Below, in pieces: positions 38,896-51,222 of a stretch of DNA of 64,000 nucleotides. The position numbers and the translations under genes are program-made. The stretch covers positions 372,001 through 436,000 of the forward strand of contig NC_041689.1 of the NCBI RefSeq assembly GCF_900005765.1. The letters run 5' to 3'. The notes beneath the pieces are model-generated. The model searched no databases and had not been told where the DNA came from. It was given only the letters and a program-made list of their open reading frames with translations. This DNA is from Plasmodium relictum (Eukaryota; Apicomplexa; Aconoidasida; Haemosporida; Plasmodiidae). Within the stretch, counting starts at the first letter, position 1, and the number at the start of each line of letters is the position of its first letter.

Positions 38896-41800
38896 TTATC
38901 TATGCAAGCTTCCAACACCGGCTGGAGCAACTCTCAATACAAAAACATTACCTCTTCTCCTATCTAATCTACTTACACGTTCATGAGCTCTTATGTTAGA
39001 TATCAAAACTTCTCTAATATCATCAATAATTTCTCTTTTTACTTGATAAAAAGAATGTTTTAAAAAGTCCACATTTGTTTCAACAAATGTTGTATCAATA
39101 ACATCCATGTCTAGCCAAGCATATTTATCAAAAGATATATAAACTGTATCAGTTTTCATAAATATTTGATTTGGTATTTTAGAAGGCCTTTTTTTCATTT
39201 TCAATGAATAAGGCCTATTTGATGTATTTTCATTAAAATATATATTTGTTTTTTTTTTTTTAAACAACCACTTTCTTTTTATTTGCTTAAAAGCATTGGA
39301 TAATTTAAATTTTTTTTTTGACTTAAAAGCTTTTAAGCTGGTATCGCTAAATTCTACTGTTTTCAAAAAAGTTTCATTCAAATAATTGTGAGAAATCTCT
39401 TCAGAAATAAATGATACGTCTTCATTATAATCATAAGTGGATGAATTTAAATTTGTTTTATTAATCTGCAACATTTTATTCGATGCATTTAATTTTTCTT
39501 CCTCTCCACTTTCTTTTTGTTCATCATTATTATTCTCCTTTTCCTCTTCTTCTCCCTCTTTTTGTTTTTGTTTTTCTTTAATTTTTGCTTCTGTATAAGT
39601 AGAATGAGGAAATAAAACACTATCACACATCATATATTTTTCTTCATAATTTTCGGTCAATAGTTTATTTCTTGCTGTATTTAAATTTAAATAATCTTCA
39701 TAATTGTGAATTTTATATAAAGGTAACTTTAATTTAAAGATCCTTTTTCCAAGGCATTTTTCTCTATTCCATGTTTCTGAATAAGTTAAGGCTTGATCTC
39801 GTGTATCACCATACATAACAATGTGATTGCAATGAGTTCTTAACAGAAAAAAATCTTTTTCCAAAAATTTATCTAAAGGATAATCTGGATTTAATAAAAT
39901 AATAGTTTTTACTATAATTTGTTTTTTTTTTTTACTATTTTTTGTATTATGGATAAAAGTATTTGTATCGGAATGCTCATCGTTAGAAATATTACTATTA
40001 TCATCATAATCATTGTTTTCAATTCCCCATCTTTTTTTTTGATTATCATCTTTTTTTATTTTTGATTGTTCATTTTTTAAAACATTATAGAATAAATTAT
40101 CTTCTACACAATAAGAAAATCCATTAAAAAAAAGTCTTGATCCACAAGAATGGCTTATCAAATGGACATTTTTAATACCTAAGTTGATAAGGTCTTCTAT
40201 AAATTTTTTAAAGGATCTTCCTAAGATAGACATTTCTGATCTTTTCCTAGCAACAGGATAAGAAAGAGCAGAAAAAGGTCCCCACATAGCACCTTCCCAA
40301 TGAAAAACAAAAGGTTGAATATATGAAGGTAACTTAGAAAATGAAATTAAATGAGCTAATTGAGAACATCCATGGTGTAATTTAACATTATAACCATGTA
40401 TATATATAACAATTTCGTCAGGCATAAAATTTAAATTTCGTTTTAAAGATAAGGATTGCCACCCATCTATTACAATTTTTTCTTTATGCTGATGCCTGTA
40501 ATTTTCCCATTCATCTTCTTCTGCAAATACTTGAGCTATAGTCTTATTTCTATTTAAATTAGGAGATAAATTAGGACCATTAAAATTATCAAAGGGCTCA
40601 TTTAAACTTTTCATTTTTTTTCCTAAAGAACTTAATATTCTCTCATTTTTATTTTTTTTTGAATATTTGAGGCGAAGAATTTTATCAAATTTTTTATGAT
40701 TTGATGTTATATATATTGAATTTTTTTTTGTTTGTTTTACATTTTTTTTTACAAGACCTTTTTGTTTAAAGTTTTTTATTCTATTCATATTCACTTTTTT
40801 TGTTGTTTTATTAAAAGAATCTCTTCTATTTTTTTTCACATCAGACAAAAATTTATAAGATCTTAATGTTTTTTTTTTTTGTTTATTACTTTTCTGTATA
40901 CCTTCCATTTCACATGAATTTACAGAAGCTCTTTTCTTGGAATTCCTTTGAATACTTGAATTAATGAAAGATTTAAATATATCAGAAAAAAACAAATTTT
41001 TGTTTTCTGACAATTTTTCATCCTTAGTTGTTTCTTTATGAAATTTACCTTCATTATCTAATGCAAGTTCTTCATTTTTGAAAAAGTATAACTCTATATT
41101 TTCATTATTTATTTTTTCTTTATTTGAATCTATTTCATATTCTGGATATTTTTCCCTATATGATATATTTTCTTTACTTCTATTTTTTGTCCTACTTTGA
41201 GATTTTTCTTTATTTTTATGATTATCATCTATTTTAAAAAAATATTTATTCCTTCTTTCTTTTTTTGATTTACCACAATAATCAGATTCAATTTTTTGTT
41301 GAAAAAAAGTTTTCATTTCTTTATGTTCCTCTTCCTCTGTTTTTATTTCCTTGTTACTTTTTTTTTTATCGATATTTCCATGTTTTTTTGTTCCTAACAA
41401 ATCTTGTGTCTGAAACTTTGAACATAATAAATCATCATAAAAGAATTCTTTGTCATTTGACATGAAAGTATTATATTCGCTATGACTAAAAAAAACACTT
41501 TTTTCTTTCTTCTCTACTGGACCCTTTTGAGATATACTTACATTTTTATAATCAGAAAAAAAATTATTTTTTATTTTTACTTTTTCATCTAAATTATTGT
41601 TTTTGTTCATTTTATCAAAACCTTTTATATTAATAACAAATCCCTCTCTTTCTGAAGCAGACGATATGTTTTTTATTTTATTTTCATATACGTGTGATGA
41701 GAACAAGGAAGAATCCTTTTTTAGAAAAAATTCTTTTATATTACTATTTTCTTTAATTTTATAATTTTGATCTTTTTTATAATCATTATATATAGAATGC

Positions 41801-44739
41801 CTTTCCTTTTCATTATATTTATTCTTATTATTTATACATATTTTAATATCATACTTATTTTTATCACAACTATTATTATTAGCACAAATTTTTTTCAAAT
41901 GGTTAGAATCATTTAGTTTCCTTTTTCCAAAATTATTACAGTTAATTTTTTTTTTTTTATAACTAGAAGTATCACTACATTTTATCATGTCACAAAAATT
42001 AATATTCCATTCACTGCTATAATAACTAAGAAAATTTTTATTTTCCTTTTTTTTTAAATTTCTATCCTCATGACTACTTTTTTCATTGTAATCATAAAAA
42101 TATGGAGATTTATGCATTTCTGTAGAATTTAATTGTTTGTTTACTTTATATAGGTATATTTCATCATCTATCGAATCTAATAATTTTTCGGAGCATTTTT
42201 TTGTGTAATAAGAATGAATGCTCCCTTGAAGTGAATCATTTATTTCAGGAAAATTGGTAGAACTTAATCTTCGGATATTTTTATGTAATTTATTTTGATT
42301 AATGTAAAAGAATTCATCATTTTCTTGTTTTTTTAATATATGATCATATTTGTTTGTTTTGTCTCTTTTATGAATTTTTTTATTTTTTTTCACTTTAGGA
42401 ACATGAACTAATTTTACATTAATTTCATCAAGAATATTATTTCTTCTCTTGATGGAACTTAATCTTTTGTAATTGTGAACTTTTAAGCTCATAGTAACGT
42501 GATCTAGAGATATCATACAATTATTAGAACAGTATTCAGTTGTACTACCACTATTAACTTTTAGCATATTAAAACACCACTTTAAATCATAGCTTAAAAT
42601 ATCTTCATAATTTTCCTTTAATATATCTTTTACAATGAGATCATATCTATTAGTTGGTAATCTTCCATTTGCTTCTTTTTCTATTTTGGGATTAAAAAAA
42701 TAAGTAAGAGGGAAATCATTAAAAAAGTGACCACTAATGGAACACTCCGTGCAAGAAACTCCGTATCTTACATCTGACCAATCCTTACCTACACATGCAG
42801 CAAATCCAACTCTTGTATTTACAAATAATGATCCACTTCCCACTTCTTGAGAAATAAACGGGCCAACAGGATATCCATGAAACCAAAACCCTCTTAATTT
42901 TTCACCGTAAGAATGATCTTCTATCCATTCACCATATCCATGAGGTCTACCGTAAATATCCGTTTTTCCTTTATACCTTAACTGATGACTAAAAGGTGCT
43001 TCTTTAATTTTATCTTTTGTCATTTTAAAACGTAAATTGGAGCATTTTTTGTAAAAACAATTTATAATACGATAAAAAGAACGATATATACACAAACAAA
43101 AGCAACAAAAATTATTTCCACACATCCCTGCAAAATCATTATAGCGACTTACGGTTATATTTAATTTATTAGTTGACATTTTTTTTTTTAATATTCTACA
43201 ATGTTCTGTACATGGACAAAAAAATCCATATATAGCTAAAAGTGGGCCAATAAAAATTATAATTTTAACAATTATTATTAATGACAATTGAACAATTCCA
43301 TATACTATCAAAATATGCTCACCCCTAGAATTTTTCGCAGGTTTATCTTTTTCAAAAAATATTAATATAACTGAAGCACAAATAATAAATATATAAGAAG
43401 CATATATAGGCCAATGTAAACTAAGACGAGTCTGAAATTTTGCAAAAATAATTATTCCAATTACCGCTGCAATAGCTTCTACAAAAAATAAGAATGTCGT
43501 TTGAAATTCAACACTAATTGTAAATTTATTATTTTCATATGAAGTTTTAAAATATTTCCATGATATTAATATTAAACAAAATATGGTTATTATAAAAACT
43601 ATTTTTTTTGAAATAGGTTTCCTTATACCATTAAACCTCCTTCTCAATCTCCTGTAATCCATATACCTAATAGTGTATATCAACCAGTCAATATTTTTTA
43701 ATTCATTACCCCCATTCTCCTTTTTATTTTCTGCACTATCAATATTATTATTATAATAATTGTTAATATCATCATCATTATTATATTGTTTTCCTTTTCT
43801 GCAATAACAAAAACAATCATTTTTAAATCCTAATTTAGTTTTATTCATTTTTTCTAAATAAGAACATTCACTTTCAGTATAAAATGATTTATTTATCTTT
43901 GAAATATTTTTTACTCTTTTTTCAACTTCTATGTCTTCTGCTTTTCCATTTTCATCTTCCTTTTCATTTTTGCATTTATCAACTTCATTATTTATATAAT
44001 CGCTAAGATTTATAGCACTATTTTCGTTTATACATTCTTTATTATTTAGGCTATTAGTAGTAACATTTTTATAATTCATGTCAGTTTCGGGGAATATTTC
44101 AATAATTTTATCATTCACATTTAAGCAACCTTCATCATTCTTGTCTTTCATTTCTTTTTTTTTATTTATTTTTTTTTTTTTTTCATTTTCAATATTTAAA
44201 GTTTTATTTATCATAATATCATTACTCCCAACAAATTTCTTTTCTTCTTCATGATTCTCCTTAGCATTTCTTATGACATTATCTATGAAGGATTCTAGAC
44301 ATGTTTCTTCATTTTTAATTATTCCCTTTTCCATTTTCTCGTTTAAATCTTTGCTTTCCGAGATTAAATTTTTTTTTTTTTTTCTTTTGATACTTTTGTT
44401 TCTCAATTCCATTTTATTAGGTTGAATATTTATTATTTTTAATTTATTATTTATAACTTTATTTTTTGGAATTTCTCTTTCATTATTAAAAATATTTTTA
44501 AATGTATTCATTCTTTCACTATACTCATTTTTTTTCTTTCCTTCATTATTAAAAATTTTTCTTTTTTTTAAACTTTCAGAATTTTCATCTAAAGAAATGT
44601 TTGTTTTAGAATCACTAAAACTTGAATTTAAATTTTTTTTTTTATTTATTTTTGTAATATTTTTTTTATTTATCAAGTTATTAATTTTTTCTTTTTTTTT
44701 ATTTTCTTGAGAATAATTCATTCCTCTTCTCTTTATCAT
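38896..44739 (-). CDS. Multi-domain membrane protein: four helices, MORN-like segment, DUF900-type alpha/beta hydrolase
   Basis: Single-exon ORF of 1947 residues. Residues 1 to about 360 are Lys/Asn-rich. Four hydrophobic segments lie at about 375-510, followed by a Cys-rich stretch (CPCTEHC, FCCFCLC). A GYGEW / GFWFHGYPVGPF region (about 585-660) resembles MORN-type repeats. After a long charged linker (about 700-1400) comes an alpha/beta hydrolase: IYIHGYN (about 1443), HWEG, nucleophile in SHSCGSR (Ser1531), acid in GDTRDQAL (Asp1648) and His1895 in KHSFYQ, with the spacing of DUF900 hydrolases. The active site therefore looks intact, although an approximately 40-residue acidic insert follows the first helices and another splits the end of the domain. 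Substrate unknown; a lipase or esterase at a membrane is an inference. Met1 or Met7 could start translation. Confidence 0.85.
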   Translation of the reverse strand: MIKRRGMNYSQENKKKEKINNLINKKNITKINKKKNLNSSFSDSKTNISLDENSESLKKRKIFNNEGKKKNEYSERMNTFKNIFNNEREIPKNKVINNKLKIINIQPNKMELRNKSIKRKKKKNLISESKDLNEKMEKGIIKNEETCLESFIDNVIRNAKENHEEEKKFVGSNDIMINKTLNIENEKKKKINKKKEMKDKNDEGCLNVNDKIIEIFPETDMNYKNVTTNSLNNKECINENSAINLSDYINNEVDKCKNEKEDENGKAEDIEVEKRVKNISKINKSFYTESECSYLEKMNKTKLGFKNDCFCYCRKGKQYNNDDDINNYYNNNIDSAENKKENGGNELKNIDWLIYTIRYMDYRRLRRRFNGIRKPISKKIVFIITIFCLILISWKYFKTSYENNKFTISVEFQTTFLFFVEAIAAVIGIIIFAKFQTRLSLHWPIYASYIFIICASVILIFFEKDKPAKNSRGEHILIVYGIVQLSLIIIVKIIIFIGPLLAIYGFFCPCTEHCRILKKKMSTNKLNITVSRYNDFAGMCGNNFCCFCLCIYRSFYRIINCFYKKCSNLRFKMTKDKIKEAPFSHQLRYKGKTDIYGRPHGYGEWIEDHSYGEKLRGFWFHGYPVGPFISQEVGSGSLFVNTRVGFAACVGKDWSDVRYGVSCTECSISGHFFNDFPLTYFFNPKIEKEANGRLPTNRYDLIVKDILKENYEDILSYDLKWCFNMLKVNSGSTTEYCSNNCMISLDHVTMSLKVHNYKRLSSIKRRNNILDEINVKLVHVPKVKKNKKIHKRDKTNKYDHILKKQENDEFFYINQNKLHKNIRRLSSTNFPEINDSLQGSIHSYYTKKCSEKLLDSIDDEIYLYKVNKQLNSTEMHKSPYFYDYNEKSSHEDRNLKKKENKNFLSYYSSEWNINFCDMIKCSDTSSYKKKKINCNNFGKRKLNDSNHLKKICANNNSCDKNKYDIKICINNKNKYNEKERHSIYNDYKKDQNYKIKENSNIKEFFLKKDSSLFSSHVYENKIKNISSASEREGFVINIKGFDKMNKNNNLDEKVKIKNNFFSDYKNVSISQKGPVEKKEKSVFFSHSEYNTFMSNDKEFFYDDLLCSKFQTQDLLGTKKHGNIDKKKSNKEIKTEEEEHKEMKTFFQQKIESDYCGKSKKERRNKYFFKIDDNHKNKEKSQSRTKNRSKENISYREKYPEYEIDSNKEKINNENIELYFFKNEELALDNEGKFHKETTKDEKLSENKNLFFSDIFKSFINSSIQRNSKKRASVNSCEMEGIQKSNKQKKKTLRSYKFLSDVKKNRRDSFNKTTKKVNMNRIKNFKQKGLVKKNVKQTKKNSIYITSNHKKFDKILRLKYSKKNKNERILSSLGKKMKSLNEPFDNFNGPNLSPNLNRNKTIAQVFAEEDEWENYRHQHKEKIVIDGWQSLSLKRNLNFMPDEIVIYIHGYNVKLHHGCSQLAHLISFSKLPSYIQPFVFHWEGAMWGPFSALSYPVARKRSEMSILGRSFKKFIEDLINLGIKNVHLISHSCGSRLFFNGFSYCVEDNLFYNVLKNEQSKIKKDDNQKKRWGIENNDYDDNSNISNDEHSDTNTFIHNTKNSKKKKQIIVKTIILLNPDYPLDKFLEKDFFLLRTHCNHIVMYGDTRDQALTYSETWNREKCLGKRIFKLKLPLYKIHNYEDYLNLNTARNKLLTENYEEKYMMCDSVLFPHSTYTEAKIKEKQKQKEGEEEEKENNNDEQKESGEEEKLNASNKMLQINKTNLNSSTYDYNEDVSFISEEISHNYLNETFLKTVEFSDTSLKAFKSKKKFKLSNAFKQIKRKWLFKKKKTNIYFNENTSNRPYSLKMKKRPSKIPNQIFMKTDTVYISFDKYAWLDMDVIDTTFVETNVDFLKHSFYQVKREIIDDIREVLISNIRAHERVSRLDRRRGNVFVLRVAPAGVGSLHR

Positions 44740-45755
44740 ATACTGGATTTTTTTTCTCTTTATATTTTGTATTTATTTTATTTTTTAATTTATTTCTTTT
44801 TGCTTTCATTCCTTAAGTCAAAATTTTTATATCAAATAAAAAAAAAAAAAATGAAAATTAAAATATTTGTGAATAATTTAGAATTATGATTAGAAAAAAA
44901 AAAAAAATATATATATATATATTCTTTAAAAATTAAAAGAAAATAATGGGCATTTTTGAAAATAAAATTAAATATAAGTTTTTTACTTAACTTTTAGTAA
45001 TACAAATACTTTCACATACATAAATTACTATTTATCTTAAAAAATATAAGTGTGTACCTTTTAAAGAACAAAAAAAAAATTGTTCCTTAATTGGTGTGAA
45101 CAAGTATTTAAAAAAAAAAAAAAAATAAGAATTGTTTCCTTTTTAATTTATTATTTTAACACAAAGCTTCTACAGTTTGTAAATTCTTTTCTTATTTTTT
45201 ATTTTATAATGCCAAAACATATAATTTCATAAAATTATTTTTTTTAATTACCAAATTTTTTTTTATGATTTTATAGGTTAAGTTATATTTTGTTCGTGCA
45301 AAAAATATCACATGAAAATTCTACCTTTTTCTATTTTTTTTCGAAAATTATTTTAAAAAGAAATTAAAATATTAACATATAATATATTTTATATATTTTA
45401 TTTTACTTTTTTATTTTTTTTCCTCTATAAATTCCTGTCTTTTTTTATTATATACAAACGAATAAGAAAGTTTTTCATTTCTAAATTTCTTCTTTCGTAT
45501 TTTGGATTTAGTAAATTTTTTGAGTAAAAAAAAAAATAAATAAAATAAAATAGTTTTTAATTATATATTATATAAATTCTTGTTTACAGACATATGTAAA
45601 TGAATTTATATCAGGTTAATTTATGTAGAATTAAAAGATATTTTGGTTTTGTTTAATGTTATTTTCCAATATTTATCCTATAATACTCTAATATATTTTA
45701 TTTTTAAAATCCTATTTAGTCTATTTTTCTAAGTTTCATTTAATGTTTTTTTTTT
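44740..45755. promoter_or_regulatory. Intergenic upstream of the hydrolase gene
   Basis: 1.0 kb between the ARF-like 3' end and the hydrolase start, both on the - strand. It contains poly-A/T tracts and TA repeats (about 44908-44922) and no supported gene. Confidence 0.5.
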
Positions 45756-46629
45756 TCAAAAATAATATGAAATCTGTTTTATTAAATCCATCCATTTTGC
45801 GTCTAAGTTACAATTTTTGCAATCAACAAAAATATAATGAATCCTGTTTCCATAATCATTAATTAAATCTTTAATTTTATATTTAATTAATAATTCATTT
45901 TTAAAAGTATCTTCTATGTTTTTCACATCATTAAAAGTATTAAAAACTAAAACAACACAAGATGCTTGTAAACATTCGTCATTCAATAAAAGACTTATTA
46001 ACATGTTATTTTCTGTAATAATTTCATCCGATATATCCATTATATTAATAACATATAAGATTGCATTTACTTTTACGTTTCTATATATTAATTGCCAAAT
46101 ATTTCTCATCTAAAGAAATAAAAAAAAAATTATCTAATAAAAAAGTTGAAATAAAAAGAAATTTTTATTTAATAATAAAAAAAAAAAGTTTAACTATTGG
46201 ATTCCCTGAAATATCCCAAAAACCAATTGTTCCATTTATCCATTTGACTTCTTCATAATGATAAGAAATTGTTGGTTCCATATGAGAAGTAATATTTGTC
46301 CATTCTTTAAAAAAAAAAAGAATAAGAAAAAGAAAAAGAAAAGTTGTATTATTTAAACTTTAAAAAATGTATATATATGTTTATTATATAAAGTATTTTT
46401 TTATTTTTATAGCTTTATTTGATAGTATTATCAGAATTTTTGTTTAATATGACCTTTTTAATTTTGTAAGTTATTTACCTGGAATAAAATTATGATATAA
46501 TAGTGTTGTTTTACCTGACCCATTAAGGCCTAAAATTAAAATATTATACTTTTTTCCAGAGTTATTTTTTCTTTTTGTCGTAGTTTCTTCATTTATGGAA
46601 TTTATTTTTTTATTAACAGTATTTCCCAT
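45756..46629 (-). CDS. Divergent ARF/ARL-like small GTPase
   Basis: Three GT-AG exons: 46629-46479, 46304-46195, 46109-45756; 204 residues, right for the ARF family. MGNTV at the N-terminus offers Gly2 for N-myristoylation. The P-loop GLNGSGKT (34-41) is intact and T62 stands in the switch I position. The switch II motif, normally WDxGGQ, is WDISGN (80-85), so the catalytic Gln is Asn85. The guanine-specificity NKxD motif reads NTFN (144-147). After the motif, RNIWQLIYRN replaces the usual RPLWRHYF helix, supporting membership of the ARF family. Predicted to bind membranes through the myristate and possibly to bind nucleotide with low hydrolysis and altered base specificity. Neither the subfamily nor partners can be assigned. 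Confidence 0.8.
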
Positions 46630-47146
46630 TTAAAAAAAAAAAAAAATGAGTATATTAGGTATTAAAAAAAAAATCAAGAAATTATTTTTATGAAACAATT
46701 TCTGCATTTTTATGCTCTTTAAAATTATGAGTTTTTTCTTTTATTTAGTAATAAAGACATTATTATTTAAAATTTTTAATATTTAAAATTATATTTTTTT
46801 TTTTTGTTAACTATTTTTAATTTTGATGTATATTTTAGATGAGTCTTAAAAAAAAAAAATGTTTATAATATATATATATTTAAAAAAAATTATTTTTTAA
46901 ATTTAAAAAAATTTTTATAAGAATAAAAGTTTATACTTACCTATATATTTTAAATGCATACAACTAAAAAATTTTGTCATGTATTTTGTAACGGAAAGTT
47001 TGTATATGCACAATTTTTCTTTTTTATTAATAGAATGAAAAAGAAACATACATAATGCAATAACACAGATAAAAATAATAATTGAAGTTACGATAAATTT
47101 GAAATAGACATAGTAAAAAATATATGCATATGTAATGCATATATAT
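46630..47146. promoter_or_regulatory. Intergenic upstream of the ARF-like gene
   Basis: 517 bases between the sacsin-like stop and the ARF-like start, both on the - strand. AT-rich, no open frame of note; likely the ARF-like promoter. Confidence 0.5.
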
Positions 47147-50100
47147 TTAATTATTTTGCATGTTACTTATTATTTCTCTTATGAATAATTTTTCATTTAA
47201 ATTGCATATTTCATTTATTTTTAATGTATTGTCTACGTTTATGTGATCATTTATATTTTTAATTTGTTCTTTATAATTAAAATTAAAATTATTATTTTTT
47301 TTATCAATTTTGAATAAGTCTAAATGAGATATATCAGTTGATATATATGCACCTAAATCAATAATATATTTTTTTTTTAAAATATGTGTATTACCAATTT
47401 TATTTTTATTTTCCTTTCCCTCTCTTATATTTTCATGATTCCTTTCTATAAAATATCCGGAATTACTTTCTAATAATTCAACAGGATTTTTTTTTTCTAT
47501 TTGACGTAATTTTTGTTTGTATTGAATATTTATATTATGATCTTTATCATTACTTTTTTTTAATATTTTTTTAGTTATTTTTCCTTTTTCTACTTCTTTT
47601 AATATTAAATTATTTTCTTCGTTCCAATTATTTTTCTTTTTTACAAAAATTTCATTAAAATAATTTTCTTTTACCTCTATAAAATTTTTATAATTGTAGC
47701 TACTTTCATCTTCAGTATATAAAGTATCATCTTCTTTAAAGAAAATTAAATTTGTTAAGGGTTTTTTTTTTATTAAAGATGAATTTTCAGTGTAACAAAT
47801 CTCATTTTTGTCTTCTTCTATTTTTTCTTTGATATTACTTTTTTTTTCCTCTTCTAATAAATTACAATTTAATAATATTGTACTTTTATCTTTTTTTATA
47901 TCTTTATATATTTTTTCATATTTATCATAATTCTTAACGTTGCATTTATATTTTCTTTTTTTTTTTAATTCATCTCTTTTCATATTTTCATAGAAATCGC
48001 TTTTATTACTGTTTTTGTCTCTTAATATGCTCTTTCCAAAATTACTTCTTTCACTTTTCTCAGATGTATTATTCTCTTCATTTTCGTCTTTGTCTTTGTT
48101 TTTTACTATACATTCATCTTCATTTATAGGATATCCTTTATGATCTTGCTTCTGTTTTTGTTCTTCCTCTTGTAACTTTTTTTTTTTTAGTACTTCATAT
48201 ATTTCCACTTCCTCTTCATTGTCTACTTCCTCTTCATTGTCTACTTCCTCTTCGTTGTCTACTTCTTCGTTGTCTACTTCCTCTTCTTTTTCTTCTTCTT
48301 CATCTTCTTCTTCATCTTCTTCATCTTCTTTATCTTCTTCTTTTTCTTCTTCTTCCTTTATTGCCAATTTTTCACCGTTGTTTTTATTTCTATTTTTATG
48401 CATTTTCTTCAAATAAAGGTTTTGTTTATTCTTTTTTAAACTATCAACGGTATAAATTTTTAAAATCTTAGCATAAACAAATTGAAAATTTGAAAATTTT
48501 ATTTTATCATTAAACATAGAATTTTTACAAATATTAAAATTATAGTTCTTCAAGTAGGCAACAAACTCACCTTGATAAAATTCAGAAAATATATTTACAC
48601 TAATGTAATTCAAATTATTTACACTCTTTCCTATTGAATACATATTTTTACTTTGACTATTTTTACAAAAAAAATCACATAAATAGTATAAATTTTGAAT
48701 ATCCATAATTTTCTGTAAAATAGAAAGAAATTTTTTTGGTATCTTAAAAATCTTCCTAATACATAGAGCTATTTCATATTTAATATTATCATTCCCCAAA
48801 AATGAATTATGTAAAATATAAAGACAATAAAAATTATTTTCCTTTACATAATAAGAATATTTATAGTACTTTTGTTTTGTCTCTGTAATTTCGTTATATT
48901 TCACAATTTCTAAAGTTTCTGAACAAACTAATTTCAAGTTTTTTATTTTATTAATTATTATATCAATTTTATGATTCTTTTTTTTTTTGCACAATTTTGT
49001 AAATTCGTATATAGCTTTTAAAAATTCTTTTGAACAAAACAGTAGCTTTAAATTTTTCATTAATTCACAATTACTATTACATGTATTTTTTTTGCTTACG
49101 TATAATATTTCAGTGTATGTTTTCGTTTTTTTGCTTGTTATATGATGTGATCTAAATCCATTATTTGCTAATTTTGATTCATTTTTATTATTTAATATTT
49201 CTTTTAAAAAATTATCTGAATTTATATCTTTCTTTATAGAATCAATATTTGCTTCTTGTTTTACCTCGTAATTTTCCATATTGTAATTTTTCTCAAAATT
49301 TTTTGAATTTTCCATAGTTCTTTTTTCTTCCGAAGGAAAATAAGGAGACTTATTTTTTAAGAAAAATTTGTCTTCTTTAGATGCCTGATTTATAAATGTA
49401 TCGTTTTTTAATGTGCTAATATATTTTTCTTTTAACTCAAAATTTCTTGTTTTGCATTTCTTTTTTTCATTTAATATTTTTTGTAAATCTTTTAGCATGC
49501 TTATCCTTTCTAAATTTGTTTCTTTCTTATTTTTTTTTGCATTTCGACTACTATAAGAATCGTTTTCTGAGTTGCATGTGTTTTTGTAAAAATTATCTAA
49601 ATCATAGAGAATGCATTTATTTTTACTTGGAACATTTGCTCTACCTCTGCAGAAATTTTGGTGAGAACAATAAAAATTGGAGAAAATGTTTTTATTTAAA
49701 TTTTTTTTTTTAGAATAATAATCTAATGAATCATTTTCTATTGTTTTCATATTTAGTTCATTATCGCTCCAGGAGTAATAAGTATCTTTAGCTAATTTTT
49801 TTTTAGTATTATAAAGAATGTCGTATTCGTCAATCTGAATGTTTTCATTGCATATATTTTTTTGTTTATTTTGATAATGTGCATTATTATATTTATATAC
49901 CAAATTCGTTTCCTCATTTTTTTTTTCATATTCTTTAGCTTTATATTTACTATGTTGAAATTCTTTTTTATATTTATCACTTTCGTCATCTTCATTTTCA
50001 TTACTCCTTCTTTCATCATTTTCATTTTCATTGTTATCGTTTTCATCATTTACACTTTTAACATCGCTTTCATTATCCTCACTGTCACTTGATGTTGTTC

Positions 50101-51183
50101 CATTAATTTTATTTTTGATCCTTTTTTTAAAATATCCCTCTTTTTCTTTAATATTCTCATTGTAATAATTTACAATAATTTTATAATTCCTTACTTTTTT
50201 TCTAAACCTTTTTTTATTCATTAAAAGATCTATAAGATAATCTACTAAATAAAAAAAATGTTTATCTTTCTTTTTAAGTAAAAACTGGAAGTTATTATTA
50301 ATATATTTTAAAACACAATCAATTTTATTATTTAAATGCTCTTTATCAAAATTTGTATTATACATACTATAATCTAAATTTATTTCATTAAATATTATTT
50401 CTATAAATCCTTTATCTAACTTATAATAGTTTTTCGTTTTTAAAATATTTACTAAAATTGAAAGAAAATTACTTAATTCTATTATGCTGGGAATTAAGTG
50501 AAAATTTAAACTTTCTAAAAAAATATGTTCATATGGAAAATTGCATAGATATAAAAATTTAAATAAATAGTTATTATTTATAAACTCTTTAAATAAATTG
50601 CAATTTATATTATAAAGTTGAGAAATTTTAAAATTTTCTTTGAACTTCAAAGGTATTTCTCTTAATTCATTTATAATATCTATTAAAAACCAATTGTTAG
50701 AATTTTTTGAATTACTCAAATTATTTATATTATTTTCTTTTAGTTGTTTTTGAAAGATAATTTCTTCTAAGTATTGTTTAAATTCCTCATATATAAAAAG
50801 TATAATTTTATGAAATATAAATTCGTTAGAGCAATTTTTTAAAATCTCCAAGAAAAAGTGTTTAATGATATCATAGCTATACCAGTAATCTAAATTAATA
50901 TGTTTCCAACAGTTTTTACTAATATTAGAATCATATAAAAATATATAATTTATGTTCAAACTCGATTCATTGTTGTTCTTAATATTTATCATATTTCCTG
51001 CATTTTCACTAATTAAATTACTATTTATATTTTTATCTGTCTCATTATCATCATTCTTAATTAATTCTATATTATTTTCTACATTTATTTCTTTTGCTTT
51101 ATCATCTTTGTAATTCTTAGAAGTAATGAGAGGATTGGATATGTTTGTGCTTTTGTTTTTAAAATCATTATCATCATTATTTA

Positions 51184-51222
<39 letters not shown>

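Noticed and set aside
48219-48416. Ser-rich + strand open frame
   Set aside because: Antisense reading of the acidic GAA/GAT repeat in the sacsin-like gene.
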